Shown piece by piece: positions 1-8,593 of a stretch of DNA of 45,267 nt. Both the position numbers and the translations under genes were made by a program. The notes under the pieces were generated by a model. It made no database searches. It saw nothing but the letters and a program-made list of their open reading frames with translations, and was not told where the DNA came from. Within the stretch, counting starts at the first letter, position 1; every line of letters starts with the position of its first letter. Source of the stretch: CAYFQH01 sp964345215 (GTDB taxonomy: Bacteria; Bacillota; Clostridia; Christensenellales; Aristaeellaceae); the NCBI GenBank assembly GCA_964345215.1, contig CAYFQH010000012.1:1-45267 (forward strand), written 5' to 3'.

Positions 1-15
1 AAAGGGCTCCTTTTT
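1..15 (-). terminator. Possible terminator cut by the window edge
   Basis: Read on the minus strand just after the adaptor gene, AAAAAGG-AGC-CCTTT can form a short hairpin that would run into a T tract beyond the window. Only the first part is visible, so this is a weak call based on position and symmetry. Confidence 0.3.
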
Positions 16-35
16 GTTTATCTACTATGTATATC

Positions 36-1154
36 TTAGTTTGTTGTAGGGGTAAAATAGGCGGTAATATGCATACCCATCAGGGCTTTTTCCGCTACTA
101 CATCGGGCAGAGAAAGAATCACTTCGTACTTGCTTGTATCAAGCTGTTCAATGCCATAGCCAGAAATTTGTGTAACCATACAGGAAAAACTTTCCTCAGG
201 ATAGGCATCAAAAACCACAGTTAACACACTGTTTAAAGAGAGATTTTGTACATCCATTTCATCTACCTGTATAACTGCTTCAAGGGTTGTTTCGTCTTTA
301 ATGGTATATAAAAGCTGGTTTTTCACAACCTGCTGTCCGGGGTTAACGTAAATAGCAGAAAGGTAACCTTTTGTAGGGGATAAAATGACAGGAGAAGCGG
401 AAGATGAGTGGGTCATATTGGCCCCGTCAAGCACAAACAAAAGGTCTCCCTTGCTTACTTTTTGGTTGTTTTCTATCAAAATATCAGCAATAACACCTTC
501 GCCGTTTAAAGCAATGAAGGGTGGGTTCATTACAGTTCCCTGACCTACTTGATCTTTTTGCTTATAATCCGTATCATCACTCCGATACAACTTCACATCC
601 TCTTCCAAATCGTAAATATTGCTTTTAATCTCCAGAACATAGCCTGTTTCAGTTAAACCAACAACAGTACCCTCGGTTTTAACGGGGTCATTTGTGTTGC
701 CGTTATGCACTTTTAAGGTCTCACCGATTACAATGTTGCGGTTATCCGGGTCATTATAGGCACCGCGGAAGGTGGCCTGAATCAGTTGAATATCATCGCT
801 TCGGTCCAAGTAAGCTAAGGCACCGTATTGGGTTGCCACATAGGCGGTCTGATCGCCAATTTCTCCCTGAAGGGAACGGATAATACCATCATAAGGAGCA
901 TAGATTGCAGGAGGAGCTATCTCTATTAATGGCATGCCCTCCTCAACCCTGTCGCCCACTTTTAGATTGCTCGCAAGGGCTTGGCCGCTCAAATTAGCAT
1001 ATACATTAACCGAGTTTTTAGAGCGAATGGTTCCCTTGGCCCAACGATTTGCCGCAACCCCAGGTACTGTTTCAGCGACTCCGCCAGGGACAAATAAAAA
1101 CATAAAAGTGAACAACAGAGCGACACCGCGGGTTAAAAAAGATTTTTTCATCAT
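36..1154 (-). CDS. HlyD/MacA-like adaptor subunit of an ABC exporter
   Basis: This is a 372-residue exported protein. It starts with a positively charged, hydrophobic signal sequence (about residues 1-27, ending near GGVAET). Two lipoyl/biotinyl-like half motifs follow, around residues 45-95 (with YAPYDGIIRSL) and 255-305 (with ILSPTKGYLSAI). A beta-rich C-terminal part contains VDEMDVQNL, typical of membrane-fusion adaptors. The family links an ABC transporter to the cell envelope. It is the last gene of a minus-strand operon after the ATPase (3528-4229) and FtsX permease (1198-3534), 43 bases after the permease stop. I see no long coiled coil between the lipoyl halves, so the hairpin is short. 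Substrate unknown. Two adjacent Met codons could both start; the first has an AAAGG site upstream. Confidence 0.8.
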   Translation of the reverse strand: MMKKSFLTRGVALLFTFMFLFVPGGVAETVPGVAANRWAKGTIRSKNSVNVYANLSGQALASNLKVGDRVEEGMPLIEIAPPAIYAPYDGIIRSLQGEIGDQTAYVATQYGALAYLDRSDDIQLIQATFRGAYNDPDNRNIVIGETLKVHNGNTNDPVKTEGTVVGLTETGYVLEIKSNIYDLEEDVKLYRSDDTDYKQKDQVGQGTVMNPPFIALNGEGVIADILIENNQKVSKGDLLFVLDGANMTHSSSASPVILSPTKGYLSAIYVNPGQQVVKNQLLYTIKDETTLEAVIQVDEMDVQNLSLNSVLTVVFDAYPEESFSCMVTQISGYGIEQLDTSKYEVILSLPDVVAEKALMGMHITAYFTPTTN

Positions 1155-1197
1155 AAAACAGGCAACCTTTCTATCGTCAATAAATTATAATATTTTA

Positions 1198-3534
1198 TTA
1201 TTCAACACTCTTTAATGCTTCAACCATTTGAAGTTCTTTAAACTTACCACCAATAATCCTTCTGACAATCAGAGCAAAAACAAAGGTAAAAGCAGGGGTT
1301 AAAAGCCAGCTTAAAGGGCTAATATAGGGGATAAACTGAAATATTTTAGGCAGCCCTGTAGACAAAACCCATTGATGGAGGTAGGGCCCGGCAAGTAATC
1401 CGAGAGGAATGGCTAAAATGGTAATAATTACGTTTTCTGTTAAAATGAGCCGTTTGGTTTCTTTAGGATAGTAGCCTAAAACCATTAAGGTGGCTAGCTC
1501 TCGCTGGCGCTCATAAAAGTTTAGCTGGGCCAGGGTGTAGAGCACAACAACAGCCAAAGAACCGGAGAAGAGAACAAAAATAATAACGACCAGATTCAGC
1601 ACTTCAACAACCATTCCAGAAGAACTGCGTTCTTCTAAAATGCTTTGCACTTGGTAAACCCCTTCCATGTTCTGAACTGGATCTAAGGTTAAGTTTTCGC
1701 CCTTTAACATAATAGAACTGGCAGTAAAAGGCATGATATCAAGGAGGCGCCAGTAAGAAGCACTCATGTAAAGGCCCTGGCCAAGATCCATTGAAACAAT
1801 CGCGCTAACGGGCACTTTTTGGGTTTGCTTATCGCCAACTTGGATGGTGATGGTATCCCCAAGGGCTACGTTATATTCTTTGGCACTGGTGGTGGTTAGG
1901 GCAACGCCATAGGTAGGTAGCCAAATTTGAGCCCCTTTCTCATCTTCAAGATAAACAAGCTGATGATCATCTTCTAATATAAACAGGGCTTCGTTTTTTA
2001 ATAAGCCTTCGCTTTCAACCTGGCAAGATAGGTTCATCATCCTCTCGTAGCTACCGGCATTGGCCCTTGCTGCAAGGGCCTGTAAATAATCTTCCACAAG
2101 GGGTTGATCAAGGGTGATTCGTGCATCAAAACGCAAGGTGTGTTCATAATAGTGGTCTAGCACGTAGCTTACGGAATCTCGCATGCCAAAGCCAGTTAAA
2201 AGCAGGGTTACACAACCTGTAATGCCAATGATGCCAATAAAAAAACGGCTTTTGTTGCGTACCATGTTTCGTAAAATCAGCTTTTGATTATAAGTCAGCC
2301 GCTTCCAAATAAAAGGCAGACGCTCTAAAAAAATCTTTTTGCCGGCAGGAGGAGATTTGGGCCGCAGAAGAGATGATGGGGTTTCTTTTAAAGCATTTTT
2401 ACAACTTAAAAAACAAGCACCCGAGGCAATTAGCACAACCAAGGCAATGGCCGCCAAGGCAATAAGCCCATGAAGGTAGGGGGCAGAGGCGGGCAAAATA
2501 TAAAAGGAAGTGAGCATGGATAAAATGACGGTACCAATAACAAAGTTGCCTACAATAATGCCTAAGATAGATGCAATTAAGGCAATAAAAAAGCCAAAAC
2601 TGATGTAATGGAGCATCAGCGCTCTTTTTGTATAACCTAAGGACATGAGTGTACCAATTTGAGGTCGCTGCTTGTCTACCAGGCGTTTCATGGTGCTCCA
2701 GGTAATCAATGCGGCCACTAAAAAGAAAACAATGGGAAAAACACTGCCCAAGGCCCTGATTTGCTCTACTTCTTCAATGGCTAGCTTTAAGTTTAAAAAA
2801 TCCTTTTGAAGGGAGATTTTTTTGGTCACATCGTCAACCAGCTGAGAGATGGCTTTCTTCACAAGCAAATCATCGGTGCCCACCTTGGTTGTGACAACAA
2901 CTTGATTATAGGGCAAAAAGTTTAAGGTACCGGGGGAGACATAGGCATAGGCAAAGGTTTCAGGGTCGGCACTGTAGTTGATGCCATCGTTATAAAGGGT
3001 GTATTCACTGCTGTGGCCGATGCCCCAGATGGTCAGCTCCAAGGGGAAGGTGCCAATTTTTACTGATAGGCGGTCTCCCTCTTGAAAACCATAGGCATCT
3101 GCAAAGGCCTGGCTGATAATGCAAAGGTTTTTTTGCCCCTGGGGAAAGGTTGAGCCAGTAAAGTTGATGGGTTTGTTAATGGTGTATGAAAATTCATTTG
3201 AATATAAATCGATATTTGGTTCATTTCCAATAGAGGTGATAGTGCCTCGGGTCTTAATACGCCGTTGGGCATCTCTTACCTCCTCAAGGGCTTTTATTTG
3301 CTGGGTGGTATGGGCGCTTACCTCTCCGTCTATCCAAAAATCGGCCAAATTAGACTGGGTAAACTGTTCGCTTAAGTTTTTGTCCATTCCCCGCCAAGCA
3401 GAATCAATGCCTATATAAAGGGTCACAGATAAAAAACAAATGACAAAAATCGATAAAAAAGATTTCCAATTTTCCTTTAAATCCCGGATGAGTTTCAAAT
3501 AAAGAATACTCCTCCTTTTGGACTTACTCACCAT
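1198..3534 (-). CDS. FtsX/MacB-type ABC transporter permease
   Basis: This is a 778-residue polytopic protein with two FtsX-like halves. The first membrane segment lies near residues 24-44 and is followed by a large outer domain to about residue 265. Three helices follow (roughly residues 268-390). A second unit begins near residue 430 (FFIGIIGITGCVTLLLTGFG) with another outer domain and a final group of helices. The last half carries the family sequence YERQRELATLMVLGYYPKET. Permeases of this kind work with MacB/LolD-type ATPases in mechanotransmission or export rather than ordinary import. The ATG overlaps the end of the ATPase gene (ATPase stop TGA at 3528-3530) and has TGGAGG seven bases upstream, so the two are translationally coupled. 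Substrate not deducible. Confidence 0.88.
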   Translation of the reverse strand: MVSKSKRRSILYLKLIRDLKENWKSFLSIFVICFLSVTLYIGIDSAWRGMDKNLSEQFTQSNLADFWIDGEVSAHTTQQIKALEEVRDAQRRIKTRGTITSIGNEPNIDLYSNEFSYTINKPINFTGSTFPQGQKNLCIISQAFADAYGFQEGDRLSVKIGTFPLELTIWGIGHSSEYTLYNDGINYSADPETFAYAYVSPGTLNFLPYNQVVVTTKVGTDDLLVKKAISQLVDDVTKKISLQKDFLNLKLAIEEVEQIRALGSVFPIVFFLVAALITWSTMKRLVDKQRPQIGTLMSLGYTKRALMLHYISFGFFIALIASILGIIVGNFVIGTVILSMLTSFYILPASAPYLHGLIALAAIALVVLIASGACFLSCKNALKETPSSLLRPKSPPAGKKIFLERLPFIWKRLTYNQKLILRNMVRNKSRFFIGIIGITGCVTLLLTGFGMRDSVSYVLDHYYEHTLRFDARITLDQPLVEDYLQALAARANAGSYERMMNLSCQVESEGLLKNEALFILEDDHQLVYLEDEKGAQIWLPTYGVALTTTSAKEYNVALGDTITIQVGDKQTQKVPVSAIVSMDLGQGLYMSASYWRLLDIMPFTASSIMLKGENLTLDPVQNMEGVYQVQSILEERSSSGMVVEVLNLVVIIFVLFSGSLAVVVLYTLAQLNFYERQRELATLMVLGYYPKETKRLILTENVIITILAIPLGLLAGPYLHQWVLSTGLPKIFQFIPYISPLSWLLTPAFTFVFALIVRRIIGGKFKELQMVEALKSVE

Positions 3535-4229
3535 ACAATATCCTCCATTTTAGAAGGGGTGGTGTTTACATTATTTGATAGGATCGAGCCGTTTTTCATG
3601 CGGATGACCCGCTGCGCTGCGGGAACAATAGCAGCATTATGGGTAATTACCAACACCGTCATGCCCATGGAAGAAGAAATGTCTTTTAGAAGGGATAGAA
3701 TTTTACGTCCCGTATCCGAATCCAAGGCGCCGGTAGGCTCATCGCATAAAAGCAAATCCGGGTTTTTGCATAAGGCCCTTGCAATGGCAACGCGCTGCTG
3801 TTCCCCGCCGGATAGCTGAGAAGGAAAGTTCTCCATTCTGTTTTCAAGACCTACCTGCTTTAGAATATCGGCGGCTGAAAAAGGGGACTGGCTGATTTGT
3901 TGGGCCAGTTCAACATTCTCAAGGGCAGTTAAATTGGGCATTAAATTATAAAATTGAAAAACAAAACCAACTTGCAACCGCCTGTAGGTATTGAGCTGCC
4001 GGTCATTAAAGGCAATAATATCTTTGTTGTTAATCAATATTTTTCCGTTGGTAGCCCGATCCATGCCCCCCAGCAAATTAAGCACAGTGGTTTTACCGGC
4101 ACCGCTGGGGCCTAAAATAGCCGCAAATTCACCATCGTTTACAAAAAAGTTAACATTTTTTGCCGCTTCAATTGTAACATCCCCTGTTTGATAGGTTTTA
4201 TTAACATCAATAAATTCAATTTGAGCCAC
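3528..4229 (-). CDS. MacB/LolD-type ABC exporter ATPase (GTG start)
   Basis: This 233-residue nucleotide-binding subunit should power the permease at 1198-3534. From the chosen start it shows Walker A GPSGAGKTT (40-48), a normal Q-loop FVFQFYNLMP, signature LSGGE (139-143), Walker B LLLCDEPTGALD (D163 E164) and the H-loop ITHN. The DEPTGALD and LSGGEQQR forms are typical of the MacB/LolD family. I chose GTG at 4229 because AAGGAAGT sits seven or so bases upstream. The in-frame ATG at 4271, 14 codons earlier, has no ribosome site and its extra residues match nothing in the family. It is the first gene of the three-gene exporter operon and is divergent from cdaA. Confidence 0.88.
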   Translation of the reverse strand: MAQIEFIDVNKTYQTGDVTIEAAKNVNFFVNDGEFAAILGPSGAGKTTVLNLLGGMDRATNGKILINNKDIIAFNDRQLNTYRRLQVGFVFQFYNLMPNLTALENVELAQQISQSPFSAADILKQVGLENRMENFPSQLSGGEQQRVAIARALCKNPDLLLCDEPTGALDSDTGRKILSLLKDISSSMGMTVLVITHNAAIVPAAQRVIRMKNGSILSNNVNTTPSKMEDIVW

Positions 4230-4344
4230 AGCAGACTTCCTTTCTTTCCCATTTGATGGGATACTGGTCATTTAAATGATATCATATAATTATGAACAAA
4301 TTGTATCTTTAAGAACTTTTAAGTCTCCAAATACCATTTAGTCC

Positions 4345-4373
4345 TTTTACATAATCATGACCTGTAGTATAAT
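4345..4373 (+). promoter_or_regulatory. Likely sigma-A promoter of the cdaA operon
   Basis: A perfect -10 TATAAT lies at 4368-4373. The hexamer 17 bases upstream, TTTTAC at 4345-4350, is a poor -35. The -10 is 29 bases ahead of the cdaA start, in the divergent gap with the exporter operon. Confidence 0.5.
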
Positions 4374-4402
4374 ATATATAGAGTATGATTAGGGGGAGGA
4401 AC

Positions 4403-5284
4403 ATGGAAAAACTGATAAATCAGATCAAAGATATTCTATGGACCGTTTTTAATCGCCCCACCTTTGCTGATTTTGTTGATATTGCCATCGTGGCTTTTTT
4501 ATTGTACCAGTTAATGATGTTAACAAAACAAACAAAAGCAAGTGCTGTATTAAAAGGTATTTTTCTTTTAATACTGGGTAGTGGGTTAGCGTATTCGTTA
4601 GATTTAAAGGCCTTGAACTGGCTGCTTAAAAAACTATTGGATTATGGAGCTGTTGTTTTGGTCATTTTGTTTCAGCCGGAACTTAGAAAGGCCTTGGAGC
4701 AGCTTGGAAATAAGGCTAAAATGGAGAGTACTTCTCAATTGAAAGCCATAGGTGGGCAAAGAATTGTAGAAGAAATAACCTATGCCTTGTTAAACTTATC
4801 AAGACGTAAGGTAGGGGCTTTGATTGTATTTGAACAAAACACCGGTTTGAATGATATTATCGAAACGGGCACCTACTTGGATGCGATGGTTACTGCACCC
4901 TTGCTTGAAAATATTTTTGAGCCCAACACTCCCCTTCACGATGGGGCTGTGGTGATACGAAAAGATCACATCATGGCTGCAGGCTGTATTTTAACTTTAA
5001 GTGAAGCGAAAGGTATTTCAAGGGACCTGGGTACGCGCCACCGGGCAGGTATTGGCATTAGCGAGAGCACCGATGCAGTTACCCTGATTGTATCAGAAGA
5101 AACCGGTATTATTTCTGCTACAAAGGAAGGCAAAATACAACGGCACCTTGACACGAAAGCCATTAAAGAAATTTTGGGAAAAATGTACCTGCAGGAGGAT
5201 AAAAGCCCTTTAACCGCTCTAGCTCAAGGGGTTAAAAACCTGCTTAACAAAGAAAAGAAAAATCAAAAAGGAAGTAGCAAGTAA
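4403..5284 (+). CDS. cdaA: Diadenylate cyclase CdaA (c-di-AMP synthase)
   Basis: CdaA condenses two ATP into cyclic di-AMP, an essential second messenger in most Bacillota for potassium, osmotic and cell-wall control. The 293-residue protein has three N-terminal hydrophobic segments (about 24-40, 48-64, 80-92) that hold it in the membrane. The DAC catalytic domain follows, with the two signature motifs LHDGAVVI (D180 G181 A182) and GTRHRAG (R212 H213 R214). The length matches the family. I place the start at ATG 4403, with AGGGGGAGG just upstream, rather than at ATG 4385, which would put that ribosome site inside the gene. The next gene, cdaR, starts directly after its stop, the conserved cdaA-cdaR arrangement. 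Confidence 0.96.
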   Translation: MEKLINQIKDILWTVFNRPTFADFVDIAIVAFLLYQLMMLTKQTKASAVLKGIFLLILGSGLAYSLDLKALNWLLKKLLDYGAVVLVILFQPELRKALEQLGNKAKMESTSQLKAIGGQRIVEEITYALLNLSRRKVGALIVFEQNTGLNDIIETGTYLDAMVTAPLLENIFEPNTPLHDGAVVIRKDHIMAAGCILTLSEAKGISRDLGTRHRAGIGISESTDAVTLIVSEETGIISATKEGKIQRHLDTKAIKEILGKMYLQEDKSPLTALAQGVKNLLNKEKKNQKGSSK

Positions 5285-6751
5285 ATGGATGAGAAAAAAA
5301 ATAGAAAAAAACCGCTTTTAAAAGAAAACGGTAAAAGTTTTCTCCGTTTTTTTGTTGATACCTTCCAGTCAATTTTTAAAAACTTCAAAAACAACTGGCC
5401 TTGGAAGCTTACAGCCGTTTTGCTGGCCCTTGTTCTTTGGGGTGGCGTTATCTCTCAAGATAAAACTGTAACCAGGATTAAGATTTTTGAAAATGTGCCT
5501 ATCTCAAACCTTAACACCTTTCAAAGAAATGATACGTTGAACAAGCGCAACGGTTTGGTTGTAACAACGGATTTTAGTGAAAACCAGCCCACTGTTACGG
5601 TTAGTGCCGAGGTGCCTGTTTCTGAATACAGCAATCTAACCATTGATAATATTGATCTACGCATTTTGTCCACTACGGTGGCTGCCATTACCGCCCCGGG
5701 AACACAAAGTATAAAAATTACCCCTTCAACCACCATGCCCTCAGCAAAAATTACGCAAATCAACCCAAGCACCATTGATATTAATGTTGAGCGTTACCAA
5801 CAACGCTCCTTCCAAATTACCCTTACCAAAAAGGGAAGTTTAAAAAGTGATGAATTTATTCAATCCAACTTGGAAGGAGACCCGAAGAGCGTTGTGATTT
5901 CAGGCCCGGATGAAATTATAAAGCAAATTAGAAAAGTAAACGCCGAAATTGACCTGAGCAACGTTCCCCTAAGATACGGAGAATTCGGCGACAATGTACC
6001 CTTAACCATGGAAATAAAAGATGAAGAGGGTAGGTATGTGAGCATGCCTGCAGAAATGGCAAGACTGGTTGAAATTACCTCGGACGATACAAAAATCAAT
6101 GCTATTTACGTTAAAATGATGTTAAATGCCCAAAAGTTAATTGAAGTTGACCCAAATTTACAAGTGATTACAGGGGCCCCAGAGGAAGGTTATGAAGTGG
6201 CTGATGTAATAATCAACCCCGAGACTATTCGGATTTACGGAACGGAAGCCGCTGTTGAACAGTTTGATGAAGTCTTTTTAGATTCAGAAACCTTAATTGA
6301 CGTAACAGGGATGGTCAGCGAAAGCTTGTCTCCTAACCAAAATGCCAAAGCGGCAAAGGTTAAAATATTAAACAACAGCCAAAGTGACCTTAAATTAGTG
6401 CCAGATGAATTAACGGTTTCTTATAAGATTGTGCCGGCAATGAAAAGCAGAACCATTGAAGAACGAAAAATTTTGGTGGAAGGCTTGGGTGAAGGTTTGG
6501 TAGCCACCATTACAAGAAACATCGAAGCTAGTTATGTAAATATCAATGCAGCCGGGCTGTGGCTGGATATGGTAAAAGATTCTGAGGTAGAGTTATTTGT
6601 TGATGTAACAGGCCTTGGCATTGGAAGCCATGAGCGTGTTCCGGTGCAGGTGCGTGTGGCAGAAAAAGATGGACGGGAAACAGCCACGCAAGTAGATGCT
6701 GTTTGTACTCCGGGTATTGATACGGTTCATATTGTGATTAATACAAAATAA
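5285..6751 (+). CDS. cdaR: YbbR-domain regulator CdaR
   Basis: CdaR is the membrane-anchored partner that modulates CdaA. The 488-residue protein has one N-terminal membrane helix (about residues 39-57, with LLALVLWGGVIS). A long extracytoplasmic part follows, made of several YbbR repeats of around 80-90 residues. These are recognisable by recurring phrases such as VVISGPDEIIKQI and IRIYGTEAAVEQF, the usual hydrophobic-G-P/T-hydrophobic-V pattern. The ATG immediately follows the cdaA stop, and AAAGGAAG inside the end of cdaA serves as ribosome site, so the pair should be coupled. In many Firmicutes glmM follows; here it does not, and two unfamiliar genes take its place. Confidence 0.93.
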   Translation: MDEKKNRKKPLLKENGKSFLRFFVDTFQSIFKNFKNNWPWKLTAVLLALVLWGGVISQDKTVTRIKIFENVPISNLNTFQRNDTLNKRNGLVVTTDFSENQPTVTVSAEVPVSEYSNLTIDNIDLRILSTTVAAITAPGTQSIKITPSTTMPSAKITQINPSTIDINVERYQQRSFQITLTKKGSLKSDEFIQSNLEGDPKSVVISGPDEIIKQIRKVNAEIDLSNVPLRYGEFGDNVPLTMEIKDEEGRYVSMPAEMARLVEITSDDTKINAIYVKMMLNAQKLIEVDPNLQVITGAPEEGYEVADVIINPETIRIYGTEAAVEQFDEVFLDSETLIDVTGMVSESLSPNQNAKAAKVKILNNSQSDLKLVPDELTVSYKIVPAMKSRTIEERKILVEGLGEGLVATITRNIEASYVNINAAGLWLDMVKDSEVELFVDVTGLGIGSHERVPVQVRVAEKDGRETATQVDAVCTPGIDTVHIVINTK

Positions 6752-6775
6752 GAAAGCAGGTAAAGAGGATAAAGC

Positions 6776-7864
6776 GTGAACGGTTTTACAGAAACAATTT
6801 TTAGTTTTCTTTTAGGATGGGTTAAAAGTTTTTTTGAAAACCTTTGGAATTTTTTCTCCAAAGCGGAAACCAGCACATGGTTCAACTGGGTTCTTGAAAA
6901 CTGGGTTGCTCTTGTTATTATATTGTGCGTGGCCGGTTTTGTAGTGGACCTAATTGTTTGGTTCTTCCGCTGGCGGCCCTATTATGTTTGGGGCAGCGTT
7001 TGGAGAAAATTCAAAGGCTTGTTTAGCAGTTCAGAAAAAACGGCCGAAGAAAGCAAAAAAAATCAAAACACTTCCTATAGACAAAATTTCCCCAGAGCCC
7101 TAAACAACCAGCAACCTCGGCAAATAGATGAAACCCGGGTTATGGCCCAGTGGCCCAATCAAAGGATAGAAGACCCAGGAGTCAACTTGCCTTTTTATGC
7201 GAATAATGGCAATGAGATGGATGAAATGGAGGAGACCAGACAGGTTTTTTTAAACAATTCGGTGCCCCCTTACACCAAAAGGCCGGATCAAATGCAGTAC
7301 AGCCCCGACTACATCCAGCAGTATGCAAAGCCCCAGGATTTCTATGAAAATAGTGAGGAAGCCCAAATGACTCCCTCTCCTGCAAAGCCTCAGAAAATTG
7401 GCGAACAAGTGGAAGAGACAGGGGATTGGAATGAAACAGTTGCGGTCGCCTCTTATTTAGAAGTGGAAAGGCATAGAACCCAGGAAATTCCTTTCCAGGT
7501 AGAACCTTTAAAGCAGCAAGAGGAAGCAACAAATCCTTTTAAGGTCCAACAGGCACAAGAAACGATTGATTTTATAAGTGAACAGGTACTTGAGGATATG
7601 GATGATATAAACAAGCAGCCTACCCAACCCGTTCCTGTTCCTAGCCGGCGGCGAAGGCGGCACCAGCAACACTTTCCTTTTTCCCAGTGGGAGAAAAGCC
7701 TTACTAGCATTGCCCGGCGGGCTGGCCATGCCTTGAATAAGGATGACGTGAACCAGCAGCTTTTAGATGGGCTGCCACCGCCGGTAGATAAGGAAAGGGC
7801 CTTCCACCAGCCGGTTTATCCTCAAAGGCGGAAGGCTCCGCCAAGCCCCGACGAACAGCAATAA
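6776..7864 (+). CDS. Unrecognised membrane protein with long polar tail, cdaAR operon
   Basis: I do not recognise this 362-residue protein. It starts at GTG 6776 with AGAGGA upstream, 24 bases after cdaR. An amphipathic N-terminus rich in Phe and Trp (residues 1-37) precedes one clear membrane helix (about residues 43-66, LVIILCVAGFVVDLIVWFFR) and a short basic stretch ending FKGLFSS. The remaining 275 or so residues look disordered: rich in Gln, Pro, Glu and Asn, with the basic cluster SRRRRRHQQH near residue 290 and another basic segment at the C-terminus. By the positive-inside rule the tail is probably cytoplasmic. Position in the c-di-AMP operon suggests an envelope or scaffold role, but nothing in the sequence shows an activity. 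Confidence 0.8.
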   Translation: MNGFTETIFSFLLGWVKSFFENLWNFFSKAETSTWFNWVLENWVALVIILCVAGFVVDLIVWFFRWRPYYVWGSVWRKFKGLFSSSEKTAEESKKNQNTSYRQNFPRALNNQQPRQIDETRVMAQWPNQRIEDPGVNLPFYANNGNEMDEMEETRQVFLNNSVPPYTKRPDQMQYSPDYIQQYAKPQDFYENSEEAQMTPSPAKPQKIGEQVEETGDWNETVAVASYLEVERHRTQEIPFQVEPLKQQEEATNPFKVQQAQETIDFISEQVLEDMDDINKQPTQPVPVPSRRRRRHQQHFPFSQWEKSLTSIARRAGHALNKDDVNQQLLDGLPPPVDKERAFHQPVYPQRRKAPPSPDEQQ

Positions 7865-7890
7865 TATAAACAGAAAGTTAAAGAGAATAG

Positions 7891-8574
7891 ATGATAAACG
7901 ATAAAAGAATTACTGTTTTTGTAGGAAACTATGGGAGCGGAAAAACAGAAATATCCCTCGACTTTGCCTTTAAAGCAGCTCAAAATCACCCGACGACTCT
8001 GGTTGATTTAGATATTGTTAACCCCTATTTTCGCAGCGGCGAAAAGGCAAATGAGCTAAGGGCCAGCGGTATTGAAGTTTTGATGCCTAACTTTGCCAAT
8101 ACAGCAGTGGATGTTCCCTCTGTGCCGGCAGCCATTCAAAAAGTTTTTGATCAAAGAGAATATTCTGACCGGGTTATATTTGATGTAGGCGGCGACGACA
8201 CCGGCGCAGCAGCCCTGGGCAGGTATTACCCTTACTTTACAAAGGAAATGGATCAGGTACAGGTGTTTTTTGTTTTAAATACCCTACGGCCCTTATCAAG
8301 CAATGTAGAAGATATTCTTGATCTTTTGGCGCGTATTGAAGCAAGGGCACGGCTAAGGGTTAATGGTATTATTCATAACACCAACCTTGCCGACCAGACC
8401 CAGATAGAGCAGATTACTGCGGGGCATAAAATCGCCTATAAAGTAAGCACCCTTACGAAAATTCCTCTTGCTGCTACCGTTGTAACAAAGGGAATTTATC
8501 CCTTTTTGCCTCCAGAATTGAAGGGCGGAACTTGGGTGATTGAGCGCAGAATGAAGCCGGATTGGATGGAATAA
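7891..8574 (+). CDS. ParA/MinD-like P-loop ATPase of unknown role
   Basis: This is a 227-residue nucleotide-binding protein. It opens with a P-loop GNYGSGKTE (residues 12-20), continues with VDLDIVNPYFRSGEK (a Walker A-prime/switch-like Asp region), and has a Walker B-like strand VIFDVGGDDTGAAALG near 90-106. The overall layout resembles SIMIBI-class NTPases (ParA, MinD, CobQ), but the deviant lysine of true ParA/MinD proteins is not obvious. Similar proteins are annotated in clostridial genomes only as ATP-binding. It lies 26 bases after the tailed membrane protein and 19 before rsmF, all in one direction. A partnership with the preceding membrane protein is plausible but is inference. Confidence 0.75.
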   Translation: MINDKRITVFVGNYGSGKTEISLDFAFKAAQNHPTTLVDLDIVNPYFRSGEKANELRASGIEVLMPNFANTAVDVPSVPAAIQKVFDQREYSDRVIFDVGGDDTGAAALGRYYPYFTKEMDQVQVFFVLNTLRPLSSNVEDILDLLARIEARARLRVNGIIHNTNLADQTQIEQITAGHKIAYKVSTLTKIPLAATVVTKGIYPFLPPELKGGTWVIERRMKPDWME

Positions 8575-8593
8575 AGGAGAAGGAACAGGATCA

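Noticed and set aside
4230..4271. ATG 4271 as start of the exporter ATPase
   Set aside because: No ribosome site is seen, whereas GTG 4229 has one at correct spacing and gives the normal family start.
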